Assembly: GCA_012064385.1 (NCBI GenBank)
Contig: QRDG01001877.1
Location: 186,001-250,000 of the forward strand
Direction: 5' to 3'
From: Puccinellia tenuiflora
Lineage: Eukaryota; Streptophyta; Magnoliopsida; Poales; Poaceae
DNA length: 64,000 nt
Shown: one piece after another, positions 46,401 to 58,009 of the stretch
Numbering within the stretch: position 1 is the stretch's first letter
Layout of the letters: each line of letters begins with the position of its first letter
Made by a program: the position numbers and the translations under genes
The notes under the pieces: model-generated
What the model saw: only the letters and a program-made list of their open reading frames with translations
Databases searched by the model: none
Told to the model about the DNA's origin: nothing

Positions 46401-46617
46401 AGATTACATCCTTACTTGGACACTGGCGCTTCTAGGGCGTTTGGCGCTCCAGGCCGTCCGATCGCCTCTCCCAAGCGATCCCAACCGTCTGTTCGCATGG
46501 TATTTTTTAGATTACATCCTTACTTGGACACCGGCGCTTCCTAGGGCGTTTGGCGCTCCAGGCCGTCCGATCGCCTCTCCCAAGCGCCCAACCGTCTGTT
46601 CGCATGGTATTTTTTTC
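46401..46617 (+). repeat. Duplicated 5' end of the Helitron
   Basis: Two copies of a 108-bp unit (46401-46508 and 46509-46617), both starting AGATTACATCCTTACTTGG and ending CGCATGGTATTTTTT, with a few differences. The first is the actual terminus after TCTAA. Confidence 0.88.
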
Positions 46618-46639
46618 TCCCGATTTTGGGTCCACCGGT

Positions 46640-47640
46640 CATTGTCTATGTGGGTTAGAAAGTCGGCCGCCACAACCTTTCGTTCGTGCGGCTGCGTCTC
46701 CGCGAGTGTGTGGACCGTACGATCTTCCTGGACGATCCCAGCCTTCCATGTCTTTACCCTGTGAGATAAAACCCCACGGTCAAACCCTAGCCGCCACTCC
46801 CCATCGTTCCCTCTCTGCGCCATTTCTCCCGCCCGGCGCTCGCTGCCGCCATACTCTCCACCCCTTCTCCACGTTCCTCTCCTCGCCGCCGATTTGGCGC
46901 TTGCCAGCCGGCGCTCAATGGGATGTTCCCGGCCGCAGTGCGCGTCGCTGCCTCGTCCTCTTCGGCGCTCAGCAACAGGAGCACGAGGCACACCAAACTG
47001 CACGGGAACCCGAGCCGCCGACGGATTGCACCAGAGGGCGACGCCAAATTAGAAACGCAAAGGCAACGATGTGATCCTCTCCTACCTGTATCCTCTTATG
47101 TGTCTTTTCATTGGGCTCACGCGACTGTGGTGTGTGGCTGTGTGCAGCCAGTGAGGAAGAGGAGCAGGCGGGGAGGTTGATGAAGAGGGAAGAAGAGGTT
47201 GAGGGAGCAGGATGAGGAAGTCTCGGGGTCACGCCTCATGGGGCTCAGCTGACCGCGGTGAGCTTGGTGAGCCGCCTCTGATTCGCCGTGCGGTACACCC
47301 AGTGGCTGTGGTGGCCCGGCGACACCAAATCCGGTGGTTGATGTTGCGTACAGACCATCCGTGTACGCTCGGGTGCAGGATCTCAGGTTTCTCTCTCAGG
47401 CTTTACCCGCTCTCCTCTGCCTCTGATTAGTTATATGGGGAAAAGATTGTTTGCGAACACGTAAATTTTCCGTAAGCAGATTGGGGGCGGCAGGTGGCCT
47501 TTCATGTGTGCTGGTGCTGGAGAGAGCATATGCGATCTGGATCCAAGTTGATCCATTGTGTGATATGCTCAATTGAGAAGTGCCTTTTGTTTTTTCTATC
47601 ACCCCATCTGACCAACGGTGGTGTGTTCAAGATGTAATTT
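46640..47640 (+). other. GC-rich, gene-like segment in the Helitron
   Basis: CpG-rich sequence with CAAACCCTAG and CT-rich leader-like parts. Possible first exon near 46923 (MFPAAVRVAASSSSALSNR). Reading frames are short and I recognise no domain. Best explained as the captured 5' end of a host gene, not proven. Confidence 0.35.
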
Positions 47641-48570
47641 TGTAGCTAATTAAACTGCAGTCTTTAGTTTTGTATCCAAGTCAATTATATTATATTGAAA
47701 CATTAGGAAATAAGCAAATGTGATGTATTACTCCTCAAAGTGAATGCCACCATATAGTTTTGATGATGATATTATGATTGCCTTTTGCAGTTTACGCTAA
47801 AGATTAGCTATTGAGTATATCATTGATGTAGGTTTTCAGGCGTCCCAGCTGGTGTATGAATTGATTAGCTATGATATAAATTGTTATGGTGGAAAGTTTA
47901 TTTATTGTGATGCGATATCCGAGGTAATCTTTCAGCTTTCATAAGCAGAAACTGTTATGCCACTTTATTTCATTTTGTACTCATCTGCAGTAAACATAAG
48001 TGTAGCTATTCATTTGCACTAAAACTTATGTTTTCCTTTCAAGGATTAAATGAGTATGAAACAACCGAGGTGATATTGAGCCCTAGAGCCAACCTAAATT
48101 CAGTTTGGTTAGATGATCATTGGAGCCCACCAATTTTTATTATCAGTGCAATATATGGTGTTGTTTATGGAAATCATATTTTTTCCTTCTTCAATCTCAA
48201 TATTATATAGTTGCTCTCATTTGACATTTTTAATGTACAATATTATTGCTATATAGTATACAAATTTTAGACATTATTCATTTGAGACTGAAGCTTATGT
48301 TCTCCTATGCTAGAAATTAATTGAGTATGAAGCAAAGAAGGTGATGTTGGCCCCTAGATCCCTAATATGTTCTCTTATGTCTGGTGAGTTTTTATTCTAA
48401 TAGATGCAAGTGAGCAGAAAATGAGCTTAGCCTTCCTCCCATGTTTCCCCTTTTCATTTGTTTTAGTGCCGATGTTCGATTGGATTCGTGACATGACCAT
48501 GTTCTTTCCACAGGTGATGCTCACATCTACATGTGTGTTTTTAATTCATGGAACTCAAGAGCTCGATCCT

Positions 48571-48890
48571 GATGGTCGCGAAGCACCGTGGAGGCTGCAG
48601 GCTTTTGCAATGATACAGTACAACCAGCAGTGCTAATTTCCAAGAAGTCAATTAGGTAACTCATCTCTTTATTTTTTCATTTTAGTTTGAATTTCCCAGT
48701 TGTCGCTGATGGTCATGAATCACCATGTAGGTTGGAGGCTGTTGCAATGCTCCATGACATCTACAGAGTTCAGGAAAGAAAGTAACTTATTTCTCGGCAT
48801 TATATTAGTTCAAAATTGTTTGCTACTGATGGTTGGGAAGCATGCACAGGCGTCAGGCTGATGCAATGCTCCATGAAAACTAGAATTAAT
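48571..48890 (+). repeat. Three diverged units in the Helitron
   Basis: GATGGTCGCGAAGCACCGTG at 48571, GATGGTCATGAATCACCATG at 48708 and GATGGTTGGGAAGCATGCAC at 48828. Each is followed by an AGGCTG(C/T)(A/T)GGC-like and GCAATG(A/C)TCCATGA segment. Looks like repeated exons or a decayed minisatellite. Confidence 0.65.
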
Positions 48891-51800
48891 CGCCAAGGTA
48901 TGTCATTTCCTGACACTGAATTGAGTACAAATTGTGCAGCTGTAGACCTTTACTAATTGTGATCAAACATTGTAGCTGTATAGTTCAATATTTAGTAGAA
49001 CTAGCTGATCATACCAAAAATCCAGTATTTTAGTTTGAGTTAAAGGTTGAATCTTGATGGTGTGGATATTAAGGGAGTACTTCTTGCTAATTTATGCAAG
49101 ATTCAGTGTCCACGACTCTCAAAGGAATTCAATTGTTGTTTCTTATATATGCAAGTTGATTTGAATATGGTATAATGGTTATTGCAAGATGTGTTATGCA
49201 CTTATGCTTACCAAAATAATTTCCTTTCATGATTGCTATACTGTGTACCAAAAGAATCCTGAAAAATAATTGAAGGCGAGTTTTTCTTACATCCTATTCT
49301 GTTCGAGTTTTTTCCTACTACAGATGAATGGATGCATGCTCTATATTCACTTGAATAGCTATTAGGATTGTGGGTTACTGCCTGGTGGACCTCCGTTTTT
49401 GTTTTGATTTCATTGTTGCCATTTTCCTGCTTATTGTCTTTCATTTAATTTTGAAGTACCGTTATAGTTTACCCCTGCTTTTTGCCTGGTGAATCATCCC
49501 TGATAGGAGTGTGTTGTTTCTGCTGGCGCTGATGTGGTTCACCCTTTGGTTGGATCCATGGCCTTGCGGTCGTGCTGGTTTCGGGTTAATTATTTCTAAT
49601 TCATTGGAGAAGAACGGTGATGGACAACCTTGGTGGTCTGTTGTGCTGATTTACATGTTACATCTTCCATGATGGCTGTAATGTGCCACCGTTTGACTGT
49701 CTGTTCCTTCTAGATGAAGGCTGTCCCAGGTCTGTAGGTGAGCATCAAACTTCATTCTCTCTAAATTGTCCGAGCTGAAACTTATTGGGGAAAATACTTA
49801 ACCGGCAATTTTGTTTACCTTACTGGTATCTTGTGTTCTATGCTATTAATGTGATGAGGGCATGGCCGTCTCTGATACGACGGATTTATTACTCACAAAT
49901 ATATATATTTCAGGTGTTTTCTATTAATAATTGCAAATTATATTTTAGTGTTATTCAGAACAAACTTACAACACTATATTTTATTTTACACAGAATAATA
50001 TACTATCTGCTCAAACCGCGGGTTAGGACGCGGCTTTGGAATATCTTAAAAAGTCACATATATTGATTGTCGATGATGCCAATTATGCAACCTGAAAAAA
50101 TGCCAAGCAAAGTAAAAGGAAGAAAAATTCTGGGTAGAAGTATTCCGTGAGTGCGCAATGGCGCTACAAGCAGAACAGATTGAACCAACCCTAGAAAATC
50201 ACCACGTTGACATTTCAGGCGATTGTGTGAGATTGTGTTCCTCCATCCTTGACCAGTCTGACACGTCAGTTAGCCATAACCCTTCTTTGCAGTGTAACAT
50301 AATTCGTTTGTCAAGTAAAATCAGTTCATGTTTATATCTTTGGGATTTGCTTCTTATTGCAGTGGTTTCCCTACGTGTTAAACGATTGAGATGACGCCCC
50401 CGTTTAGTTAACAAGCTTCCAACTCCTAGGTACCCATGACCGTCTTGATAGCTCAATCCTTATGTGTTTTCTTACTATATTGTGAGGACAACTTCTCTTT
50501 CTCATGTGCAGAGGGCAAAAAAAATCGACATCAGGTGTAAGCAAACCATTGTTTCAACAGACTGGGCACCAGGGCCGGACTGGACATGTAGTTAACCTTC
50601 TCCGTCATACACTCATACCAGACATTTCTTGCCCTTCAATGATTGATAGCTTAGGCCATGAATCGGTTTTTTGTTTTTTCTTAGATTGTCTTATGGTCTA
50701 CACATTTTGTTCTTTGTATACCATAGGTCCTCTAATTAGAAGAGGTGCATTATTACAATATTCTTTAATGCCTTTTTTAGCCTAATATTCTTTAATGCCC
50801 ATAGCGAGCTGATGTGTCTTCTGTTGCGTAGGAAAAATGGCAAATGTGTCATTCTGTATTTAGACTGGTATGTAGGTTGAGTCAAAAGTCAGTTTGTATA
50901 TAATTGACATACGGTAGCTTACTATGTTTATAAACTGACAGGCCCCCGGTTTACTGATTCAAGTTTATATTTGCGTCATGTACTCATCTCTGCATTTAAA
51001 ACAAGGAAATGGCATCTATTCTGGATAGTAATATTGAGAAAAAGAATCAGTTTTGAGATTATTTGGTTCGTGGATGCTACTTGGTTGTTTGGTTCTGACC
51101 TCTACTTTGCTGATTAGGATATTCCTGGCATGACTATTATGAAATCCTGGAAGCTCTCCCTTCTATCACTAGACCCTGAACTAAGGTACTTACTTTTTTG
51201 ACCACCTGTTATTAACGTAACTACATGTTGCTTGACCAAGTTTCAATTTTAAATAAATGGTTGCTTATTGCAAATAGTTTTGAGATTGTTTATCTCTGTA
51301 TTGAGTTCACAAGGTGACAACGTCATGGAGTTAAATTGCCTCACTTACACCTTTAGTCTACTTGAGCACTTTTAGTTTGTTGGTACTTTTCTCCGTTTCC
51401 CACTTATTTGTCTATTCCTCTATTTGTTGACAAGGTCTCTGGTATGTTGTACATCTTTTTTCTTATTACTCACCTGTGAAACAAAATAAGAGATTCAAAT
51501 TTCAGTCTCATACTCTTTTTTATTCTCATTTACATGAAATAGATTGTTACTCCATTGGATTTTGTAACTAATTTACATGAAATAGGGTCATTTCCATTCT
51601 ATCTTTTTGAGAAGGATAAGGGTCTTAAAATGCGTTTGTTCATTTTCCACATATAGGTCTATTATAATTGGAGCCTGTAGTTCGGCCTAGCTGATGGCCT
51701 TGCTAAATACGCTTCCATGGACACCTGTCATATTTAGAACGTCCTTCAATGAGTTCCATCTTAAAAACAGATTCAAATGTAGGTATTTTGAAAGTATCTA

Positions 51801-52164
51801 CCTATTGGAAAAATAGCAGGGCTCATAAACTCAATATTATTAGTTAAGGTTGGTGACTGAAAATTCAGATTTTTTCTCTTTTCAGTGCTTTGCCTTCATA
51901 TATTCGGATGCCTGATTATGTTTTCAGTTTCTTCTCTGGTTTATTACAGTTCATTTTGCCAGCTAACACGTTTATTCCTTTCCAATATAAAATCAAAAAG
52001 TGATTATGACAGATGGAGACTTTCACAGCTCGCTCCAAAATAGTTATTTCAAGATTGTGTTAATGTTCTTTCCCCTGATTTGAGGAGTAGCAGAGATTGT
52101 AAACTCATTATAATATGTTTAATTTTGTTACTAAAAATCAAAGAAGTTTCTCATTTATGTACTT

Positions 52165-52416
52165 TACCTTCAAAATTTCAGATATTTGCATGTTTTTTAT
52201 TAGTGCTTTCTTTGCCAGTCCCTCTTATTAGTGACTGCTTCCATGGTTTATGTCCTGGAGACGTTTTGTTTGTGTGAGATTCTTGGTGCTTACCTTCAAA
52301 ATTTCAGATATTTGCATGTTTTTTATTAGTGCTTTCTTTGCCAGTCCCTCTTATTAGTGACTGCTTCCATGGTTTATGTCCTGGAGACGTTTTGTTTGTG
52401 TGAGATTCTTGGTGCT
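52165..52416 (+). repeat. Perfect 126-bp tandem duplication
   Basis: 52165-52290 and 52291-52416 are identical as read (TACCTTCAAAATTTCAGATA ... TTCTTGGTGCT). Either very recent or an assembly error. Confidence 0.9.
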
Positions 52417-54424
52417 AAATTCCATTCTCCTCTTTGCAATGATTCCCATTAGGTGAATTAAGGCCTACTTTTTATACTTTCTTCTTTCCCCATGTGATGA
52501 GCTAATTGTGATTTTTGGTTCAGTTGTCCTTGGGTTGCATGCTAAGATCCTTTGAGACCATTTCACTTCCAAACAAAAATTGTTGAATTTATGTCTGTCT
52601 TTGATGGTTCCTTCTTGACTGAATCTGAAATTTCCTTTCATCTTTAATTGGACTACATGCCTTAATCAATCCACCTTGAGATTACCTCGATAAGGTAAGC
52701 TGATCCCTGGCCCCTCCTTTCAAGTGATTCAAAATAACTAATGTTGTACAATACCTTGATAAAGTATGCTAATAAAAATGATGACCATCAAATAAATTGT
52801 TTTATTGTTGTGATATTTCTGGAGTGTTGTAACATACCTTGAGCAGCTAATATCAAACTAGCATGGTTTCCATAATAGTTGTATATATTGCTTTAAATTC
52901 AATAATGTCATCACATTATATAGTATTGGATCTATTTCCGTTGACTTGGATGTTAAGTATTACTGTTCAACCAATATTTGGGAATATCTTAGAAGCTATG
53001 TTGTTTTTGTGTAAATTATACTCCAGATACAAATATTCTTCCTGTGAATTGCCAATGTATAGTGTTTGAGCTATATCTGATGGATTAGTGTTTAGAATAT
53101 CCGGTGTCCTAAAAAAACTATTATAGACTGATATGCTATCTTTGCAACTCTTTTTGCAGCCGATCTACTGTTGGTGCAACTAAACCTAACGGTCTTTTGA
53201 TCACCTTTGCACGTGCCATCTTCACTATATGCTCATTCGAATTCGACTGCAGTGTTTCATGCCTTTGGCAGCCAGAGATAAATGTAGTTGGTACACTAGA
53301 TGCTCATTCGAATTCGACTGCTTTGGGCGACACAAATGTTACTTACAACAATTTCTGTAGTTCATCCGTATGTATTAGAATACTCTTTTTTAGTATTGAG
53401 TCCTATCTCATGTGACCAGGGACAAGGATGTATCATGTACTTTCAACTGTGCGCATGGCTTTATTTCAGGGACCTGGCCATCAAGATCAGTCTGGACAGT
53501 TACTCAAACATCTCTGAAGTACTAACTATTTTCTTACTGTTGGTGAATTAATGACTTAGTCCATCAATCAGTTTGTATTGCAACTCAAATCATCTTCTGA
53601 TCTTGCCTTTTTGTATGTACGCGGTTTTCCCTTACTATACCATAATTACTCTCATTATATATTGGACCAACTTACCATCCTACCTATCAATACCATTGTA
53701 ATGTACTAATTGACTCAGATGTAGTCTCGACCCCGGTGATTGATGGAACAACTGTGAAAGATCCTTCACCATTTACAAATCCAATTGTTCTCAATATAGG
53801 CTCTCGCTTCAGGAAAGTTGCTGACTCTGCATTTATTCTCAACTTTAATCCTACAGAATAGACTTATTTTGCCTGTTAGTCTCTGTCCGTAACTGCACCA
53901 GCAACCCATGGTCGGTCTTATTTTGGTTCCACCATCGACAAGGTCTGGTTGCCGAATGTTGCATTGTTAATGTTGTTGAGACCAGCTGCCTCTGCCTTTT
54001 AGAAATGTTATCGGTTACATGAAACTCATCAGGTGTTTGGGATCATGTCTCCCTATACACTTTAGATGAACTGTTCAGAAATTATGTATTTAGTACTGCA
54101 TCGTGTGTGTTTTTGAGCCAACTTATGTTATGTCGGTGTGTGTTTTTGAGCCAACTTATGTTATGTCGGTGTGGTAATTGATTATTTCATGTGACTTTAC
54201 AAATATACTTTCGTACCAATAGACCAATTTTCATCTTTGTGAAAATAATAGTGTGATCTCATTGCTTCATCTACATATGCTACCTTGCAACCAACAACAT
54301 ATCAGCATGATTATGATATTATCATTCTCTTTAGCTTATCCTTTTGTATATTAACCGTCTTCTTAATAATATGTATGAAATGTGATAATTACGGGCAAAA
54401 TATTAAAATAACCAACAACTGCCC

Positions 54425-54451
54425 CGCGGCGGGCCGCGCTGTTAAATCTAG
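54425..54451 (+). other. Helitron 3' terminus: hairpin and CTAG
   Basis: CGCGGC-GG-GCCGCG palindrome followed by CTGTTAAAT and CTAG, then host T. This is the standard rolling-circle termination structure of Helitrons. Confidence 0.85.
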
Positions 54452-54580
54452 TAGGTAGATATGGTGGACTCAGCTGGCAAGATAGTTTAGCTTTGGGATT
54501 TGGATTCACGAGTAGACATCACACTTAGGACAGAGTTTTTTGGCTTAGCAAAAATGGTATTTGAAGCAAACATCCAGTAC

Positions 54581-55443
54581 CTCGCTCCGCCGACGGCCGG
54601 TCCGTCGGTCCCCTCCCTCTCAGGCCGCCGTTGCGGTTGCTGGAGAGTGGGGGGGGCCCGGATCCGTGCCTTAGGCGTGTGCATAGTAGGTTAGTAGTTC
54701 CCGGTGGCGCTGGCGAGGTGGTGGCGGCGGCGTCTTCCTGGAATAATGGTGCTCGAGCTCGATCCCCACCTCGGCGGCGCTTCTTCGGGCGAAGTCGGCG
54801 AGCTTCGGGCGTGTTTGTCTTCCGCTGCTCCTTGGGTGTGGCGGATCTGCTGTTCCTGGGCGCTGTCGGCGGGGAGGCGGCGACGGCAGCGTTTCGGATT
54901 TTTGTTCTTCCCGTCCCGTCTCCGCTCTGGTGGCGTTTCCTCCGGCGCCTCCGTGGTGGACGGGTAAGAGTGGATCTGGAGGTCAAGGTGGTGCGTCCTT
55001 CGCCGGCGTGCTGCTGCGGCTGTCCCCGTGGTGCTTCATCGGTGAGCCTGGAGGTTGGCTTGCCCGACTTCGGCTCCAGATCCTGCTCAGGTCGGGGCGT
55101 CTCCCCCGCCGATGTTCCTTCTACGACGACGAGATCTCGCATCATGCGAGTGGATCATGCGGCGACTCCAACGGGAATTTTTCCCTATAGGCCTGTGCAG
55201 GTGAATCAGCGGCCATCGTGCTGTTCTTCGTCCTCCTCTTCGGTGGTGCGGCGACGGCAGACTGGATGGCGGCGGAGCGTGTTCTTCAGTTTCCACCAGG
55301 GTTGTGTGCGTCATTTTTTTGTTCCGCAGGGTGGTTTCTGTAAATTTGGGACAGCTGTCCTCTGCCTGGATGTTTCCAGCGTTTGTACCGTTGTACTACT
55401 TTTTTATTAATCCAGTTGCAGTTTCTCAAAAAAAAAAAAAAAA
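54581..55443 (+). mobile_element. Poly(A)-ended retroelement insertion, probably LINE 3' end
   Basis: GC-rich sequence that replaces the expected AT-rich spacer after GCAAACATCCAGT, ending TTATTAATCCAGTTGCAG-TTTCTC and 16 A at 55428-55443. The tail resembles grass LINE 3' ends. The long + frame (54631-55410) has no recognised domain. I could not find a target duplication, so the left border is approximate. Confidence 0.55.
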
Positions 55444-56831
55444 CAGAGTAACATAAGACATCAGTCAATCATAACCATAAACACTCCACACTGTCTCCTT
55501 TGTTGACCAAACAGTTCTTTTGATGGAAAGATTAGCTTTATGAATTAACAACTACGAAACACAACACAGTTTCAAGCTTTTAACTATATTTCTTTACTAA
55601 TCAATTTCCACTCAAATAACTAGCAAGTTTAAGCATTCATCTTAATATCTCAAAACAATTGAGAAGCATCAAGTATCCACACAATGATCTACAAGACTAT
55701 GCAGGCTTTCATTTCATTCCAATATCACATGGATAGCATTTTGCCACTTTGACAATTCAAGCAATTTATCAATAACAACTCTCCAACAAGTATAAGTGAA
55801 GAACAAGAGAGTTTGACATCAACAACTAGCAGCTCTAAACAAGATAAAAGCTAAAAGCGAGAGCTTACTAGCAAACAAACAGTAGCTAAGAATACTCAAC
55901 AAGATATAAGCGAAGCACAGGAGTATTCAAATGAAAAAGCGGAGCGTGCCTCTCTCCCACACAAATAAAGTTAGGATCCAACAAGGATATGACCATAAAA
56001 CAAACAAAACAAAACTGAAAGCAAAAATACTCCAAGCATAGCACATAATATGCAAAGTGATAAAAACGTAGTTCAACGAAGACGACCTTATGATAGTCGA
56101 TGAAGAGGAGGGGATGCCTTGGGCATCCCCAAGCTTAGACACTTGATGGTTCTTGATATTCAGAGGGGGTTCCATGGGGGCATCCCCAAGCTTTAGCTCT
56201 GATCCATCTTCAATTTCTTCATTATCCTCTCCTTTGGAACTTAAAAACTCCCTTCACACAAAACTTCTCATAAACTGATTAGAGGGTTGGTGCTCATAAA
56301 TTAAAATGCACATGTGTTCAACTCAAGATAAATTGCAAACAAATTTATTGGGCATTAGCTACTGTTTACTAAGCCTCAATATGACACTCCACCTCTAGAG
56401 TATCACATTTGACGATAGTAAAAGAGGCGAATACAAAATAAAAGCAGAATCTGTCAAAAACTGAACAGTTCGTAAAGATCAAAATTTTCAAGGAACTTCT
56501 GTAGCTCAAATCAGAAAACTCAAAACTAACAAAAGATATATAAAAGTATCAGGCTGGCTGTCTAAAAATATCAGAAAAAAGATAAAATTCAGGGATTGTT
56601 CGAGATTTTCTGCAACAGGCGCATAGAATCTGTTTCTGGACAGCAAAACAATACCTCGCACTTTCAATGCATTAGAGGCTAAACTTGGCACAAAAAACCA
56701 AAACAAAAAGATATAATGAAGTTTCTACAGAGGCAACAACTCCATGACTAAGGAAACCTGAAAGGAAAAAGATAATGGGTTGCCTCCCAAAAGCGCTTTT
56801 CTTTAACGCCTTTTAGCTAGGCGCAATGATT
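55444..56831 (-). other. Inner-element spacer between ORF and poly(A) insertion
   Basis: AT-rich internal sequence without ORFs. Two extra PPT-like sites, GCATCCCCAAGCTTAG near 56123 and GCATCCCCAAGCTTTAG near 56181, match the core of the real PPT at 45398. GGGTTGCCTCCCAAAAGCGC near 56777 precedes the ORF's end. Confidence 0.6.
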
Positions 56832-57806
56832 TCAATGATGCTCTAATAAGAATAAGAGTTGACAAAAGAGAGCATCAAGAAACAAATACCAAACATATTT
56901 AAGCCTAACCCACTTCCTATGCATAGGCATCTTGTATGAAAATAATTCATTTGAGCATAAAGCTAGTACCATAGGAAGACAAAGCAAGTGCAACTTCAAA
57001 ACTTGCAACAAAAATAGAGGTGTCTTAGTAACATGAGAACTCCAACAACCATATTTTACTCTCTCATAATAATTTTCAGTAGCATTATCAACAAATTCAA
57101 AGATGTTGCCATCACATAAAACATGCTTTTTATTATCATAAATATCAATTGGAGGCATGGATAAAGGAGTATCATTAAATTCATCAAAAATAATAGTAGG
57201 AAAAACATTTGATAGTTTATTTTTGTCTTTATTGAGCCATGGAAGTTGTTGCATATCATACAAAGTAAGAGTTAAAGAGTTACTTTCATTAGAAGGTAGG
57301 TCCTCCTTTTGTTCCTCACTCTCCTCCTCTTTTTCACCTAATGGAATCTTAGTTTCAGCAATTTCCTCCTCCATAGGTTCCTGCAAAGCATCGGTCTCTC
57401 CTTTTGGAAGAGAGACTTTCTTAACATATTTAGTAATATAATAATTATCATTGTAATTTTCAAAGCAATATTTTAGTATAGTAAAATTCTCAGTTTGATT
57501 ACGAGCATTATCAATGTTCTCCAGCAAAGAAGCAATTTCATAGGCACCTTTAAAAGCAACAAATTCTTCAATCTGTTCAACATCAAAGAAATCAAAATTT
57601 TCCCTATCATAAGAAGCTAAGGTTTCATTTTCATTATCCTGACATTGGAAGGGGAGGTGTGGAGTGCGGCTCCCACAAGGGGAGTTCAATTTTTTCAGAA
57701 ATTCCCAAAGTTGTTTCCCTTTTTGTGACAAGCGGTGTTCCTTATAGTATTTTTGCTGATCTTCTGTAAAACCACAAAAAGATCTAGTTTCAAAGAAAGT
57801 AGCCAT
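56832..57806 (-). CDS. Unrecognised 324-residue ORF of the inner element
   Basis: From ATG at 57806 (MATFFETRSFCGFTEDQQ), 175 bases inside the PBS, to TGA ending at 56832. The middle part is acidic (EPMEEEIAETKIPLGEKEE); further on comes MPPIDIYDNKKHVLCDG and a hydrophobic C-terminus (LFLLQVLKLHLLCLPMVLAL, DALFCQLLFLLEHH) that could be one or two membrane segments. It lies where gag would be expected but has no gag or zinc-knuckle motif that I recognise. I recall similar ORFs in pol-less Triticeae repeats but cannot name a family. The open frame in an element with diverged LTRs hints at past constraint. Function unknown. Confidence 0.6.
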   Translation of the reverse strand: MATFFETRSFCGFTEDQQKYYKEHRLSQKGKQLWEFLKKLNSPCGSRTPHLPFQCQDNENETLASYDRENFDFFDVEQIEEFVAFKGAYEIASLLENIDNARNQTENFTILKYCFENYNDNYYITKYVKKVSLPKGETDALQEPMEEEIAETKIPLGEKEEESEEQKEDLPSNESNSLTLTLYDMQQLPWLNKDKNKLSNVFPTIIFDEFNDTPLSMPPIDIYDNKKHVLCDGNIFEFVDNATENYYERVKYGCWSSHVTKTPLFLLQVLKLHLLCLPMVLALCSNELFSYKMPMHRKWVRLKYVWYLFLDALFCQLLFLLEHH

Positions 57807-57980
57807 TAAGAACAACCAAAGAACTAAGCATACTAATAAAACAAGATAAAATACTAAACTAATTTGTTGGGTTTTAAAATTTTGAAACAAGAAAATAAAA
57901 TAAACGAGAAATAAAGCAAGCAAGACAAAAACAAAGTAAAGTGATTGAGAGTATGAGACTCCCCTTGCTGTAGCTCCAAA

Positions 57981-57999
57981 GTCCCCGGCAACGGCGCCA
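57981..57999 (-). other. Primer binding site, tRNA-Asp type
   Basis: The - strand reads TGGCGCCGTTGCCGGGGAC, complementary to the 3' end of plant tRNA-Asp and typical for Athila elements. It lies 10 bases inside the 5' LTR. Confidence 0.85.
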
Positions 58000-58009
58000 A
58001 AAAACTGCT

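Larger units (their letters stand above)
47641..54360. other. AT-rich Helitron interior
   Basis: About 6.7 kb without a convincing ORF. T-rich intron-like sequence with several local duplications: three diverged units at 48571, 48708 and 48828; a perfect 126-bp tandem at 52165-52416; a 22-base direct repeat at 53229 and 53300; and a 34-bp tandem near 54103-54170. No transposase, tRNA or rRNA seen. Confidence 0.6.
46396..54451 (+). mobile_element. Non-autonomous Helitron
   Basis: 8,056 bp, starts TCTAAAGATTACATCC and ends GTTAAATCTAG, inserted between A (46395) and T (54452) with no target duplication. A GC hairpin (CGCGGC/GCCGCG) lies at 54425-54438, 9 bases before CTAG. The joined flank ATGCA-TAGGTAGATATGG matches the uninterrupted relative at 60566-60583. 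No RepHel protein is visible. The left part (46640-47450) is GC-rich and gene-like (5' UTR-type CAAACCCTAG at 46781); the rest is AT-rich and intron-like, so host gene fragments may have been captured. No captured gene could be identified. Confidence 0.85.

Noticed and set aside
46396..54451. Autonomous Helitron with Rep/helicase
   Set aside because: No ORF with rolling-circle HUH or helicase motifs on either strand.
54631..55410. 259-codon + ORF in the poly(A) insertion
   Set aside because: Biased GC-rich composition, no domain, and it runs into the poly(A) end; more likely LINE 3' UTR.
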